NCBI GenBank assembly: GCA_016713985.1
Contig: JADJOD010000001.1
Coordinates: forward strand, 222,501 to 286,500
Origin: Lewinellaceae bacterium
GTDB lineage: Bacteria; Bacteroidota; Bacteroidia; Chitinophagales; Saprospiraceae
Length of the DNA stretch: 64,000 nucleotides
Reading direction: 5' to 3'
Of the stretch, positions 41,587-50,101 are shown in pieces. Below the pieces are notes generated by a model. That model worked only from the letters and a program-made list of their open reading frames with translations. It ran no database searches and was not told the DNA's origin. The translations under genes were made by a program, and so were the position numbers. The stretch's first letter is position 1. Every line of letters begins with the position of its first letter.

Positions 41587-41620
41587 TAGTCATAGTCTCA
41601 TTGCAATGAGACTATGACTA
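41587..41620. other. 34-bp perfect palindrome
   Basis: TAGTCATAGTCTCATTG at 41587-41603 is followed directly by its exact reverse complement with no loop. It lies in a 344-bp divergent gap between arfB and the cold-shock-like gene; the rest of that gap is AT-rich towards the latter. Candidate binding site for a dimeric regulator, or a cruciform. Confidence 0.9.
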
Positions 41621-41750
41621 TAGTAGGCTGTAGCAACCGAAAATTGAATTTGTTTTGTTTTTAATCAAATTTAGGTAATGCTTATCTTTATAGCGTTTAT
41701 TGTGCCCTTCTTTGCCTCTTTGTTTTTCACCACTCAACACTCAATTTGTT

Positions 41751-42083
41751 ATGAAAATCATTTTAGTGATCGCCTTGCTGTGGTGCTCTACCCTGGGCGC
41801 TGTCGTTCCGTTGAATAGCCTGGTGTCAACGCCAACCCCCTTGCCGGTTTTGACGGAAAACCCATTTATCCCGCAACATACCCAGAAAGCCGTGCGGAAC
41901 AGCGGCCGGATCACCGCCACCAACGGCCGGGGAAGTGGTTTTATTGAAGACGAAAACGGCAATACCGTCCGGGTTTCCGCAAGAGAAATTAAAAGGGGGA
42001 AACTCGCAAAAAACAAAGTAGCCACCTTTGATTCGAAATTTAAGGCCGGCGAGAACCACGCTATCAATGTGGAAATTAAATAA
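41751..42083 (+). CDS. Secreted cold-shock-domain-like protein
   Basis: 110 residues from the ATG at 41751 with signal peptide MKIILVIALLWCSTLGA. Residues about 50-110 (SGRITATNGRGSGFIEDENG, then TVRVSAREIKRGKLAKNKVATF and NHAINVEIK) follow the cold-shock OB-fold pattern: GRI opening strand, an RNP1-like GSGFI, and a closing AINVE. Cold-shock proteins are normally cytoplasmic nucleic-acid binders; an exported version would be unusual. The RNP2 aromatic VFVH motif is replaced by VRVSA, so nucleic-acid binding is uncertain. It is first in a four-gene same-strand cluster. An in-frame upstream ATG at 41700 gives no better signal peptide. Confidence 0.68.
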   Translation: MKIILVIALLWCSTLGAVVPLNSLVSTPTPLPVLTENPFIPQHTQKAVRNSGRITATNGRGSGFIEDENGNTVRVSAREIKRGKLAKNKVATFDSKFKAGENHAINVEIK

Positions 42084-42122
42084 AGACCTGAAAACAAGGT
42101 ACTTGCAGTCAAAATTTCTATC

Positions 42123-42734
42123 ATGAAAAATCAGGAAAACATGAAAACCAGCACTTCAATCATCATATTGTGCCTGTTCCTGCTTGCGGGCTCTCAGGCG
42201 AATGCTCAAAGTATTTCCAGTCTTTTGTGCGGCGACGACAGCCGCGAGTGGGAATTGCGCAAATGCGACCTGGAAGGTATGGAGGATTGGGAATGGGAAG
42301 AATTCGGGGATCACGATGAGTTTGAAGAGGATTCGGATTTGGCGCAACTGCTGCCGGAAACGATCATTTTTTATCAAAACGGGACTTGCGAAATGTTGTA
42401 TGTATCGTATTTTATAGAGTCAGACGATACACCTTACGATAACTTTACCGACAGCGATATCACCGTGAAAGGCCGGTGGCAGGTAAGCGGCACTACCGTC
42501 ACTGTTACAGAAGACGGGGGCTGGAGCTGGTCGCTGAACAACCTCGACTTCCTGAAGGACGATGACGGGGGCTATGATTTCGAATGTACGCCGGTTTTCG
42601 CCGCCCATACCAATGACATCAAGGCCGTTGTGTACGACTGGTGGCCGGCAGAAGACGACGATGACGACGACGACGAGGAGGAAGAAGACGAAGATGAGGA
42701 CGACGACGATGGCGGTGGCGGCAAACGCAGATAA
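42123..42734 (+). CDS. Secreted protein with acidic C-terminal tail
   Basis: 203 residues from 42123, or 197 from the second ATG at 42141, which directly begins the signal peptide MKTSTSIIILCLFLLAGSQA. The mature part has a compact beta-rich region with a lipocalin-like pattern (LPETIIFYQNGTCEMLYVSY, VKGRWQVSGTTVTVTEDGGW). It ends in about 27 residues that are almost all Asp/Glu, then GGGGKRR. Acidic tails of this type often bind calcium. No named family recognised. It starts 39 bp after the cold-shock-like gene and ends 30 bp before the SIR2-TIR gene. Confidence 0.7.
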   Translation: MKNQENMKTSTSIIILCLFLLAGSQANAQSISSLLCGDDSREWELRKCDLEGMEDWEWEEFGDHDEFEEDSDLAQLLPETIIFYQNGTCEMLYVSYFIESDDTPYDNFTDSDITVKGRWQVSGTTVTVTEDGGWSWSLNNLDFLKDDDGGYDFECTPVFAAHTNDIKAVVYDWWPAEDDDDDDDEEEEDEDEDDDDGGGGKRR

Positions 42735-42764
42735 TATATATCCTTTTTTACCGGACTGAAACTT

Positions 42765-44119
42765 ATGAATCAAATTCCCGATCGCGATTGGGCCAAACTC
42801 CGCCTCGCTTTTGAAACCAACGCGCTCATTCTTGTTGTGGGCCCTACGCTGAGTTCCGTTCCGGATGCTGCGGGCGCTGCCATCCCGATGCAGGCAGCGC
42901 TCGCGCAACACCTTGCCGGCGAACTCGACGACGACCGTAAGCCCGCGCCCGGCACCGACCTGACCACCGTTGCCGGGCAATTGGTGCGCGACAAAGGCCG
43001 AATGACCCTGGAAGTCGCAATGGACGGCTTTTTTCGCAAGCCGATCCCCTCAACCCGGTTCAGGAAGCCCTGGCACAACTGCCCTTTCACATTATCATCA
43101 ATGTTGCCCACGATAAACAGATCTGCGCGGCGCTCGACCGTTTTAACGTCAAGTATCGCGAAGAATACTACAACTTCCGGCAGCCGCGTGACTTTGTTTA
43201 CGACCCGAATGACAAGCGCACTTTTGTATACCACCTGCTCGGTGCGGTAAATTGCAAAGATGACAGCACCGGACAGGTCAACAAAACCTTCGGTTCGCTG
43301 GTAATGACCGGAGCCGACCAGGTGGAATCCCTCAAACAGGTGGTGCAAACCGAGCGAAAAATTCCCAACTCGCTGCTCGCCGAGCTCAACGACTCTAAAA
43401 CCTACCTGTTCGTCGGCTTTAATTTCGACGCCTGGTACCTTCGCCTGCTGCTCTACAGCCTCGGCCTGAGCGACAACGCCGATGCCATGCCCAGTTGGGC
43501 GCTCCACACCGGGCCGAACGAACTGAACTATTCCACATCGGCTTTTTTCAGTTCACGGTACAAGATCAATTTTCTTAAATTGCCCGAAGCGGACTTCGTG
43601 CAAGACCTCTGCAACCGGTACAAAGCGGAACTGGGTGCGGCCGACGAACCGGCGGCCGACGCTGCGGGCTCCGGCCGTCAGTTGAATGCGCTCATCGTCA
43701 GCGACCCCGCCGACGAGGCTCTGCGCCAGGACTTTCTGCGGGCACTGGCGCCCCTGCGCACCCGCTACAACCTGCACATACACGAAACCCTGGCCGGAGA
43801 AGACGTTCAGGCCACATTTGAGCGGCAACTGGCCGACAGCCAGTTTATTTTTCCGCTCATTTCCGGCAATTTTTTTTCCAACGAACAAATCATCGAGCAG
43901 CAGTTCCAAAAAATAATAGACGCCGATGTGCCGGGCAAAACCATCGTATCGCCCGTCCTCATCGGCAAATGTATGTGGAAAATGGTCCTCAAAGGCCCGC
44001 TGGTCAACGCGGTGGTGCCCAATAACAGCGAGCCGGTGAGCAGTTGGCCCGACCCCGCAGCAGCCTGGACCGATGTCGCCCAGGAAATAGAACGCAGGAT
44101 CAAAACGCACTTTTCCTGA
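42765..44119 (+). CDS. Degenerate SIR2-like domain fused to a TIR-like domain, frameshifted
   Basis: As written, the first frame reads 42765-43250 and the second continues to 44119. One missing base near 43037-43043 joins GFFRKP to DPLNPVQEALAQLPFHIIIN, giving about 451 residues. Residues about 15-285 follow the SIR2_2 pattern (NALILVVGPTLSSV; FHIIINVAHD for the TTNYD motif; FVYHLLGAVN for the LHG motif; TYLFVGFNFDAWYLRLLL). The canonical Asn and His of the NADase site are not conserved. Residues about 308-451 resemble a bacterial TIR domain (LNALIVSDPADEALRQDFLR, HETLAGEDVQATFERQLADS, FIFPLISGNFFS, PVSSWPDPAAAWTDVAQEIE). It is upstream of the STAND-WD40 gene and is its probable effector or adaptor. 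Confidence 0.75.
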
Positions 44120-44133
44120 ACGCCCCAATAAAA

Positions 44134-44212
44134 CAATGACATTCAATGACCCAACGGCGATCAATGACGTGCAATAACCCACTGACGTTCAATGACGTAA
44201 CAACCCAATGAC
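44134..44212. repeat. Degenerate CAATGAC repeats
   Basis: Five copies of CAATGAC at 44134, 44144, 44162, 44190 and 44206 in the gap before the STAND gene. The last copy contains the ATG at 44208, which makes the alternative ATG at 44226 a reasonable start. Confidence 0.7.
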
Positions 44213-47200
44213 GACTACCGACGTAATGACGAAAACATCGTTATCCTACCGCTACCCCGGCCTCCAGCCTTTCGAGGCGAAAGATGCCGCCCTGTTCTAC
44301 GGCCGCGAGCGCGAAAGCCGCGCCCTGTATGCCCAGGTCATGGTTGAAAAAATGGTCGTCCTGTTCGCCAAATCGGGTATGGGCAAAAGTTCCCTGCTCA
44401 ATGCCGGGCTTACCCCGCTGTTGGAAAAAACCAACGTATTGCCCCTGAACATGCGCCTGAACAAAGTGGCCATGCCGCTCGAAGAGCAGTTTTTAGAGGA
44501 ACTGGATCGCGATGAATTCCAAAACAGCGTTATGCTCGATCCCGCCTTGCGGCACAGCGGCGCTCCACTTTGGGAACAAATAAAAGCCGCACAGTTTATC
44601 AAAAACGGCGCCCCGGCGGTGCCCCTTTTTATACTGGATCAGTTCGAGGAGATTTTTACTTTGTATACTCCGGAACTGAGGCAGAAATTTGTCAACGAAC
44701 TGGCGGAACTCACCAACGGCAATCCGCCCGAATCTTACCTGGAACGCCTCCGCTCCCGCATCACCGCAGGTGAGCGCCTCGACGTGCCGACCCTGGAATC
44801 CTCACCGCGTTGCAAGTTTATCTTCGCCATCCGATCCGACCTGCTGCACCTGCTCAACGGGCTCACCCCGTTTATTCCCGATATTATGCGCGGTCGTTTC
44901 GAACTCCTGCCGTTTGGCCGGGTGCAGGCCGAAGAGGCCATTACCATGCCCGCCATGTTCAGCGAAGTGGGGCGTTCATTCGCCAGCCCGCCTTTCCAAT
45001 ACAACGAAGCGGCCCTCGATACCCTCATCAATTACCTGTCAAAAAACGGTGCGGAGGACGTGGAGTCCTTCCAGTTACAGATCCTTTGCCAGTACGTCGA
45101 ACGGCTCATGATCGGGGAAAATACCCCGGCAGCAGGTGAGGGCTCCGCCCGGAAAGAAATCCGGAAATCAGCCATCGTCACCCCCGCGCTTTTTGGCAAC
45201 GAGGAGGGCTTAAAGGCCATTTTGCGCAATTTTTATACCGACCAGATTGCTGCATTACCCGCTGAAAAACAGATGATTGCACGGGAAATTATCGAAGAGG
45301 AACTCATCACCGAAACCGAACGGCGCCGGAGTGTGGCAGAAGACGACCTCCTGCACCTGCATGCCGACCGCCCCCTGCTCGACCAACTGGTGGAGATGCG
45401 TCTGCTGCGCAAGGAACCCCGCCTCAAAACGTTTTATTACGAAATCAGCCACGACACCCTCGTGCCGCCCATTCTTGTAAAATACAAGGAACGGCACCAG
45501 GAAGAAGAACGGCTGGCCGAACAGGAACGCCTCCGGCAGGAAAAAGCCGAACGCGACGCTCAACTCGCCCGCGAGCGCCAAAAACGCATCCGGGCTCTCC
45601 GGATCACCCTGTATTCCCTGACGCTGGCCGTTGTTTCGATCGTGGCGATGATTTACGCCATCATGCTGCGCAATGCCGCAGAACGCGACAAACGCCTGGC
45701 TTATGCCAACGATATCGCCTATAAAAGCCAGATCGCCCTGCGCGAAGGCGACCGGACTGCGGCATTTCGCCTGGCCGAGTTTGCACATCTTTACGTAGAC
45801 GGCAACAACAACAACGTATTGGGCGCCCTGGCCGAAGCGTATTATTACAACGACCACCCCGATTCGTTGAACCACCGCCTGCCCTGGAATTTCAACCCGG
45901 AAGGCCACAACGCTCCCGTTTGGGTGGTGGCTTTTTCACCCGACGGCAAACAACTCGCCACTGCCTCGGAAGACAATACCGCCAAAATTTGGGATTTGAA
46001 CACCGGGAAAAACGTGCTCACGCTGGAAAGGCACAAAGCCTCCGTCGAAGGGATCGCGTTTTCACCCGACGGCAAATGGCTGGCCACCGCATCGGAAGAC
46101 AGCTCCGCCGTCATCTGGGACTTGCAAACGGGCAAACCCCGGAACATACTCCGGGGGCACGAAAACTCGGTTTCCTGCATCGCCTTTTCGCCCGACGGAA
46201 AAAAACTCGCTACGGGGTCGCACGACAATTTTATCATGATCTGGAACGCCGAAACGGGCGACTCGCTCCGCCGGATCGAAGCCCACGAATACCCTATCCT
46301 GAGTATCGCCTTTTCGCCCGACGGAAAAAGTCTCGCAACGGGGTCGTACGACGAAACCGCCAAAATATGGGATATTGATTCCGGAAAAGCCGTATTTACG
46401 CTGGAAGACCATGATAATTCCGTCAACTGTGTCGCTTTTTCACCCGACGGCAACTATCTGGCGACGGGTTCGAACGACAAAACCGCCAAAATATGGGACC
46501 TGAAAACGGGCAAAGCAACACAAACAATCGAAGGGCATAGCAGCAACATCAGCAGCGTCGCTTTTTCACCCGACGGCAAAAGCTTCGCAACGGGATCGTA
46601 CGACAACTCCGCCAAAATATGGGACCTGACCGACGATGGCCGGTTGTTCTTCGACCTGGAAGGACACCGGGGCTACGTGAGCAGCGTCGCTTTTTCGCCC
46701 GATGGCAATTACCTGGCAACGGGATCGGTTGATAACAACGCCAAAATCTGGGACCTTCACAGCGAGCGGGAGGCAGTAACCCTGACTGGTCCAAAAAAAC
46801 CGGTCCGGTCCGTGGCATTTTCACCCGATGGCAAAAAACTGGCCGCCGCATCGGACGACAACACGGCCAAAATCTGGGAGCTCGGCAGCAGCAAAACCAC
46901 ACTTGTTCTGGAAGGTCATACTTTACCTGTTTTGTGCGTCGCTTTTTCACCCGACGGAAAAAAACTGGCCACCGCATCGGAAGACAGTACGGCCAGAATC
47001 TGGGAACCGGGAACCGGGAAAATGACCCTTTTACTCCGGGGACATGAAGACTACGTGGGTTGCGTCGCTTTTTCACCGAATGGAAAGGTGATTGCAACGG
47101 GTTCGGACGACAAAACCATCAAAATCTGGAATCCGGACACCGGCAAACCCGTGTCGACACTTGCCGGGCATGACGCTGCCGTTAACCAGGTGGCCATTTC

Positions 47201-47942
47201 TCCCGATGGAAAATGGCTGGCCAGCGCATCGGAAGACAGTACGGCGCGAATCTGGAACCTGGAAACCGGCAAGGAAAAAATGACGCTCAGGGGGCACAAC
47301 GGCCCCGTGACCTGTATTGCTTTTTCACCCGACGGGAAAAGGTTTGCGACGGGTTCGTCGGACAAAACCGCCAAAATATGGGACACAACCAACGGCGACC
47401 TGGCTTTTAGCCTCAAAGAACACCTTTCTGCCGTAAGCAGCCTGGCTTTTTCACCCGACGGCAAAAAACTCGCGACGGGTTCCGACGACAAAACCGCCAA
47501 AGTTTGGGATCTGACCGCCGTGGAGGTGATCATGACACTGGAAGGCCACAGCAAGTCGGTCAAAGGCATCGCCTTTTCACCCGACGGAAAACAGGTGGCA
47601 ACCGGGGCTTTTGAAGGCATTGTCAAAATCTGGGACATCGATGCGGATGTCATCATCCAAAAACTGAAATCGCAGCGCCGCCTCGCGCCGCTGACGCACC
47701 CGCAACTCAATCTCTGGGGCTTGAAAGGTTTGCTGGACATGCGCAAAGGCAATGAAGATCGTCTCCGCCAAACCGGGGAAACCTGGCAGATCGCGGCGTT
47801 CGCCGACCTTTATGCCCAGGATTCCCGAAACAGCCGGGATCGGAAAGGCTTCGACCGGGCTTCCCGTTTATACCGGTCCGCCGCTGAAAGTGGCGGCGAC
47901 AGTACGTTATTGTTGCGTTTGCGCTCTTTCAAATCGCAATAA
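44208..47942 (+). CDS. STAND-type NTPase with transmembrane helix and 14 WD40 repeats
   Basis: 1244 residues (1238 if the second ATG at 44226 is used). An nSTAND1-like P-loop domain opens with YPGLQPFEAKDAALFYGRE, Walker A GMGKSS at 57-62 and Walker B FILDQFEE at 141-148. A winged-helix-like YEISHDTLVPPI follows at 411-422, then a charged coiled coil (428-462), one transmembrane helix (about 463-487) and a LAEFAHLYVDG helical segment. Residues about 570-1145 are 14 very similar WD40 repeats (AFSPDGKKLATGSDDKTAKIWD type), enough for two seven-bladed propellers. STAND proteins oligomerise on ligand sensing and activate effectors. The upstream SIR2-TIR protein is the likely partner. Membrane-anchored with the propellers on the opposite side to the ATPase, or with a re-entrant segment; orientation not settled. 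Confidence 0.9.
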   Translation: MTTTDVMTKTSLSYRYPGLQPFEAKDAALFYGRERESRALYAQVMVEKMVVLFAKSGMGKSSLLNAGLTPLLEKTNVLPLNMRLNKVAMPLEEQFLEELDRDEFQNSVMLDPALRHSGAPLWEQIKAAQFIKNGAPAVPLFILDQFEEIFTLYTPELRQKFVNELAELTNGNPPESYLERLRSRITAGERLDVPTLESSPRCKFIFAIRSDLLHLLNGLTPFIPDIMRGRFELLPFGRVQAEEAITMPAMFSEVGRSFASPPFQYNEAALDTLINYLSKNGAEDVESFQLQILCQYVERLMIGENTPAAGEGSARKEIRKSAIVTPALFGNEEGLKAILRNFYTDQIAALPAEKQMIAREIIEEELITETERRRSVAEDDLLHLHADRPLLDQLVEMRLLRKEPRLKTFYYEISHDTLVPPILVKYKERHQEEERLAEQERLRQEKAERDAQLARERQKRIRALRITLYSLTLAVVSIVAMIYAIMLRNAAERDKRLAYANDIAYKSQIALREGDRTAAFRLAEFAHLYVDGNNNNVLGALAEAYYYNDHPDSLNHRLPWNFNPEGHNAPVWVVAFSPDGKQLATASEDNTAKIWDLNTGKNVLTLERHKASVEGIAFSPDGKWLATASEDSSAVIWDLQTGKPRNILRGHENSVSCIAFSPDGKKLATGSHDNFIMIWNAETGDSLRRIEAHEYPILSIAFSPDGKSLATGSYDETAKIWDIDSGKAVFTLEDHDNSVNCVAFSPDGNYLATGSNDKTAKIWDLKTGKATQTIEGHSSNISSVAFSPDGKSFATGSYDNSAKIWDLTDDGRLFFDLEGHRGYVSSVAFSPDGNYLATGSVDNNAKIWDLHSEREAVTLTGPKKPVRSVAFSPDGKKLAAASDDNTAKIWELGSSKTTLVLEGHTLPVLCVAFSPDGKKLATASEDSTARIWEPGTGKMTLLLRGHEDYVGCVAFSPNGKVIATGSDDKTIKIWNPDTGKPVSTLAGHDAAVNQVAISPDGKWLASASEDSTARIWNLETGKEKMTLRGHNGPVTCIAFSPDGKRFATGSSDKTAKIWDTTNGDLAFSLKEHLSAVSSLAFSPDGKKLATGSDDKTAKVWDLTAVEVIMTLEGHSKSVKGIAFSPDGKQVATGAFEGIVKIWDIDADVIIQKLKSQRRLAPLTHPQLNLWGLKGLLDMRKGNEDRLRQTGETWQIAAFADLYAQDSRNSRDRKGFDRASRLYRSAAESGGDSTLLLRLRSFKSQ

Positions 47943-48082
47943 GTGGCAATCAGATTGGTTGATAATGGTTGATAAAGTTGATGTTGGGATTGAAAAATGG
48001 CATAAATTAGTGCCTTTTCGGCCCAAAATATCAACCTGATAAACTTTTATAAACCCACATCAACCTTTTAGTTATAGGCCGC

Positions 48083-49344
48083 TCACACCTGTCCCAGCAA
48101 AAACTTCCGCACCAGGTTCAGGGCAAAAGTACCGGTGAGTTGGATGTTTTTCAGGCGATCCCGGCCAAACGTGTGTTTTTCAGTGACCGTCCGGTTGCGG
48201 TCGCTCACAGCCATCCACACCGTGCCGACGGGTTTGTCGGGTGTGCCGCCGTCGGGTCCGGCAATACCGGAAATGGAAACGGCCAGGTCAACTCCGAGGG
48301 TATCGAGCGCGCCCGACGCCATTTCCTGCACGGCCTCCTCACTTACCGCGCCGAAACGGGACAACGTTTCGGTTTTTACACCCAGCAGTTTTGTTTTCAT
48401 CTCGTAGGAATACGTCACCACCGAACCCGGAAAATAAGCCGATGATCCCGGCACCGAAGTGATCAGGTGTGCGACGTAACCACCCGTACAGCTTTCTGCC
48501 GTCCCGAATTGTTTGCCTTGTGCGAGCAGCATTTTGCCCAGTGCCAGCGGCAGGGTTTCGTCGTCGCGGCCATAGACCAGGTCGGGTATAAGTAACTCTA
48601 ATTCAGCGGCTTTTGCATCGATTTCGGCATTCAGCAAACGTTCTGAATCCGGCGTAACCTCGCCGGGCCAAACACCCGTGAGCCGCAGGCGCACCTGGCC
48701 GAGCGCCGGAAGATAAGCCAGCCTGATGTGAGCCGGCAGGGCGTCTTCAAAAGTTTCGATCCGGCGGGCGATATTGCTTTCTCCTTCTCCGGCTGTACCA
48801 AGGGTTCGGTGAGCAATGGGGCGTGTCGGAAACCGGCTCTGCAGGCGCGGCATGACCTCATAAGTCATCAGGTATTCCATTTCAAACGGCACACCGGGCA
48901 GGGAAATAAACACTTTGCCGTCTTTTTCAAACCACATACCGGGCGCCTGGCCAACTTTATTAACGAGCAACGTTGCATTATCGGGCAAGGTAGCCTGGCC
49001 GGTCATGGCCGGCGATACGGGGCGGCCGATTTTTTGGAAATACTTCGAAATGCGGTCGTAGGTTTCCCTGGTGAAAAACCATACGGGCGCCGAACATATC
49101 GGCCAGCGTTTTTTGGTGATATCGTCTTTGGTCGGGCCCAGGCCGCCGGTCATGATCACGATGTCGGCAAGTGCGGCAGCGTGATTAACCCCTCCGTAAT
49201 TGCTTCCGCAGTATCTCCGACGCTGCTTTTGCCCGTTACCAAAATGCCCCGGAGGTTCAGTTCACGGCTCATCCATGCCGAATTGGTGTCCACAATTTGC
49301 CCGATCAGAATTTCGTCGCCAATAGTAAGGAGGTGTGCGATCAT
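48083..49344 (-). CDS. cinA: CinA-family competence/damage protein, three frameshifts
   Basis: The N-terminus MIAHLLTIGDEILIGQIVDTNSAWMS and IVIMTGGLGPTKDDITKK match the molybdopterin-binding-like domain. The C-terminal half has AESCTGGYVAHLITSVPGSS, VSISGIAGPDGGTPDKPVGT and GRDRLKN of the CinA (nicotinamide mononucleotide deamidase) domain. The reading breaks three times: near 49180 (LITLPH should be LNHAAALADI), at the A6 run near 49110 (KKRWPICS should be KKTLADMFGA), and near 49066 (a surplus G that restores the frame). The net missing base gives about 420 residues, the family length. In this family the enzyme salvages NMN in the pyridine nucleotide cycle. Indel errors are more likely than a true pseudogene, but three in one gene is notable. 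Confidence 0.88.
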
Positions 49345-49438
49345 GTTTGTCTCTCTATAAACTTTTTGTTTGTTTTAAAATCACATTGCATACGTTCAAA
49401 AGCGAAAGTCGCTTATTTTTGTCGCTGTTTTTAACAAA

Positions 49439-49864
49439 ATGACCTACGACGAATTCGGATTCGAAGAAACGGGCGAGCCGGCGGAACAAACGGCCGGCCC
49501 TCATGTGCCGATGCGCGAACAATTCCCGCCGGCCGGCTCCTCCTACCTCGGCGGCACAAGCGACGGATGGGAGTACCGCAGCATTTTTGCGGGCTCAAAG
49601 TTGGCATACACATACGAGATGGTGAAACAGTTTTTGCAGGAGGAAGGTTACGGCGACGTGCCGCTGCCTGAAACAGCCGAAGAACTGAGGTTGTTCCGGC
49701 GCCCGCGCGGGCGGCAGCTGCAATTATTCAGCGAGCGGGGGTACATACACAACCCGCTCAAAATCATCTTTCCCCAGGGTCAGCGCAACACCCTGTTGCT
49801 CTGCGTGTATAATGAAAAAGCGCCGGGGCACCTGCTGCGTTTTCACGGCGTGACGCCTTCGTAG
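49439..49864 (+). CDS. Hypothetical protein
   Basis: 141 residues, soluble, beginning MTYDEFGFEETGEPAEQTAG and with a basic/aromatic middle (LRLFRRPRGRQLQLFSERGYIHNPLKIIF) and hydrophobic strand NTLLLCVYNEK. No signal peptide. Divergent from cinA (94 bp apart). The stop lies in a hairpin-plus-T-tract terminator that is itself duplicated 70 bp downstream. Family not recognised; coding is supported by a full-length open frame with neighbour-like codon use. Confidence 0.65.
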   Translation: MTYDEFGFEETGEPAEQTAGPHVPMREQFPPAGSSYLGGTSDGWEYRSIFAGSKLAYTYEMVKQFLQEEGYGDVPLPETAEELRLFRRPRGRQLQLFSERGYIHNPLKIIFPQGQRNTLLLCVYNEKAPGHLLRFHGVTPS

Positions 49865-49970
49865 TCCGGAATGCCGGAACGTTTTTTCTTTTATTTTTGA
49901 CAGGATTTACAGGATTTACAGGTTAAACTTCGTAATCCGGAATGCCGGAACGTTTTTTTCTTTTCCAGAA
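49858..49970 (+). terminator. Duplicated terminator flanking a GACAGGATTTACAGG repeat
   Basis: TCCGGAATGCCGGA hairpins at 49867 and 49937, each followed by a T-rich tract (TTTTTTCTTTT), form a 70-bp direct repeat starting CTTCGTA. Between them at 49896-49925 lies TTTGACAGGATTTACAGGAT and more of the same, shared with the 25.8-kb inverted repeat. Confidence 0.75.
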
Positions 49971-50010
49971 CTGGAGTCCCGCGTGACCCGGAGGTCGCGC
50001 CAAAAAGGTA

Positions 50011-50041
50011 ACGCCGGGCAGCGACTTTTCGCGCCCGGCGT
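50011..50041. other. Very strong hairpin in a gene-free gap
   Basis: ACGCCGGGC at 50011-50019 pairs with GCCCGGCGT at 50033-50041; an inner GCGA/TCGC extends the stem to about 13 bp. Together with the terminator 31 bp downstream it could be part of a structured RNA or an attenuator. Confidence 0.7.
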
Positions 50042-50071
50042 CAAACCAAACCCTTACTGTGTTTTTTCCAA

Positions 50072-50101
50072 CCCGCCGGATATTCGGGCGGGCGTTTTTT
50101 T
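50072..50101 (+). terminator. Rho-independent terminator in gap before LytTR gene
   Basis: CCCGCC at 50072-50077 pairs with GGCGGG at 50087-50092, followed by CG and seven Ts. No coding gene immediately precedes it on the plus strand, so it may end a non-coding transcript. Beyond it, a CTCCCGG/CCGGGAG hairpin sits near 50148-50171 and nothing else is seen up to 50267. Confidence 0.75.

Noticed and set aside
42765..47942. Thoeris system
   Set aside because: Although SIR2 and TIR domains are present, they are on one polypeptide, the SIR2 site is degenerate, and the partner is a STAND-WD40 ATPase rather than a separate ThsA/ThsB pair.
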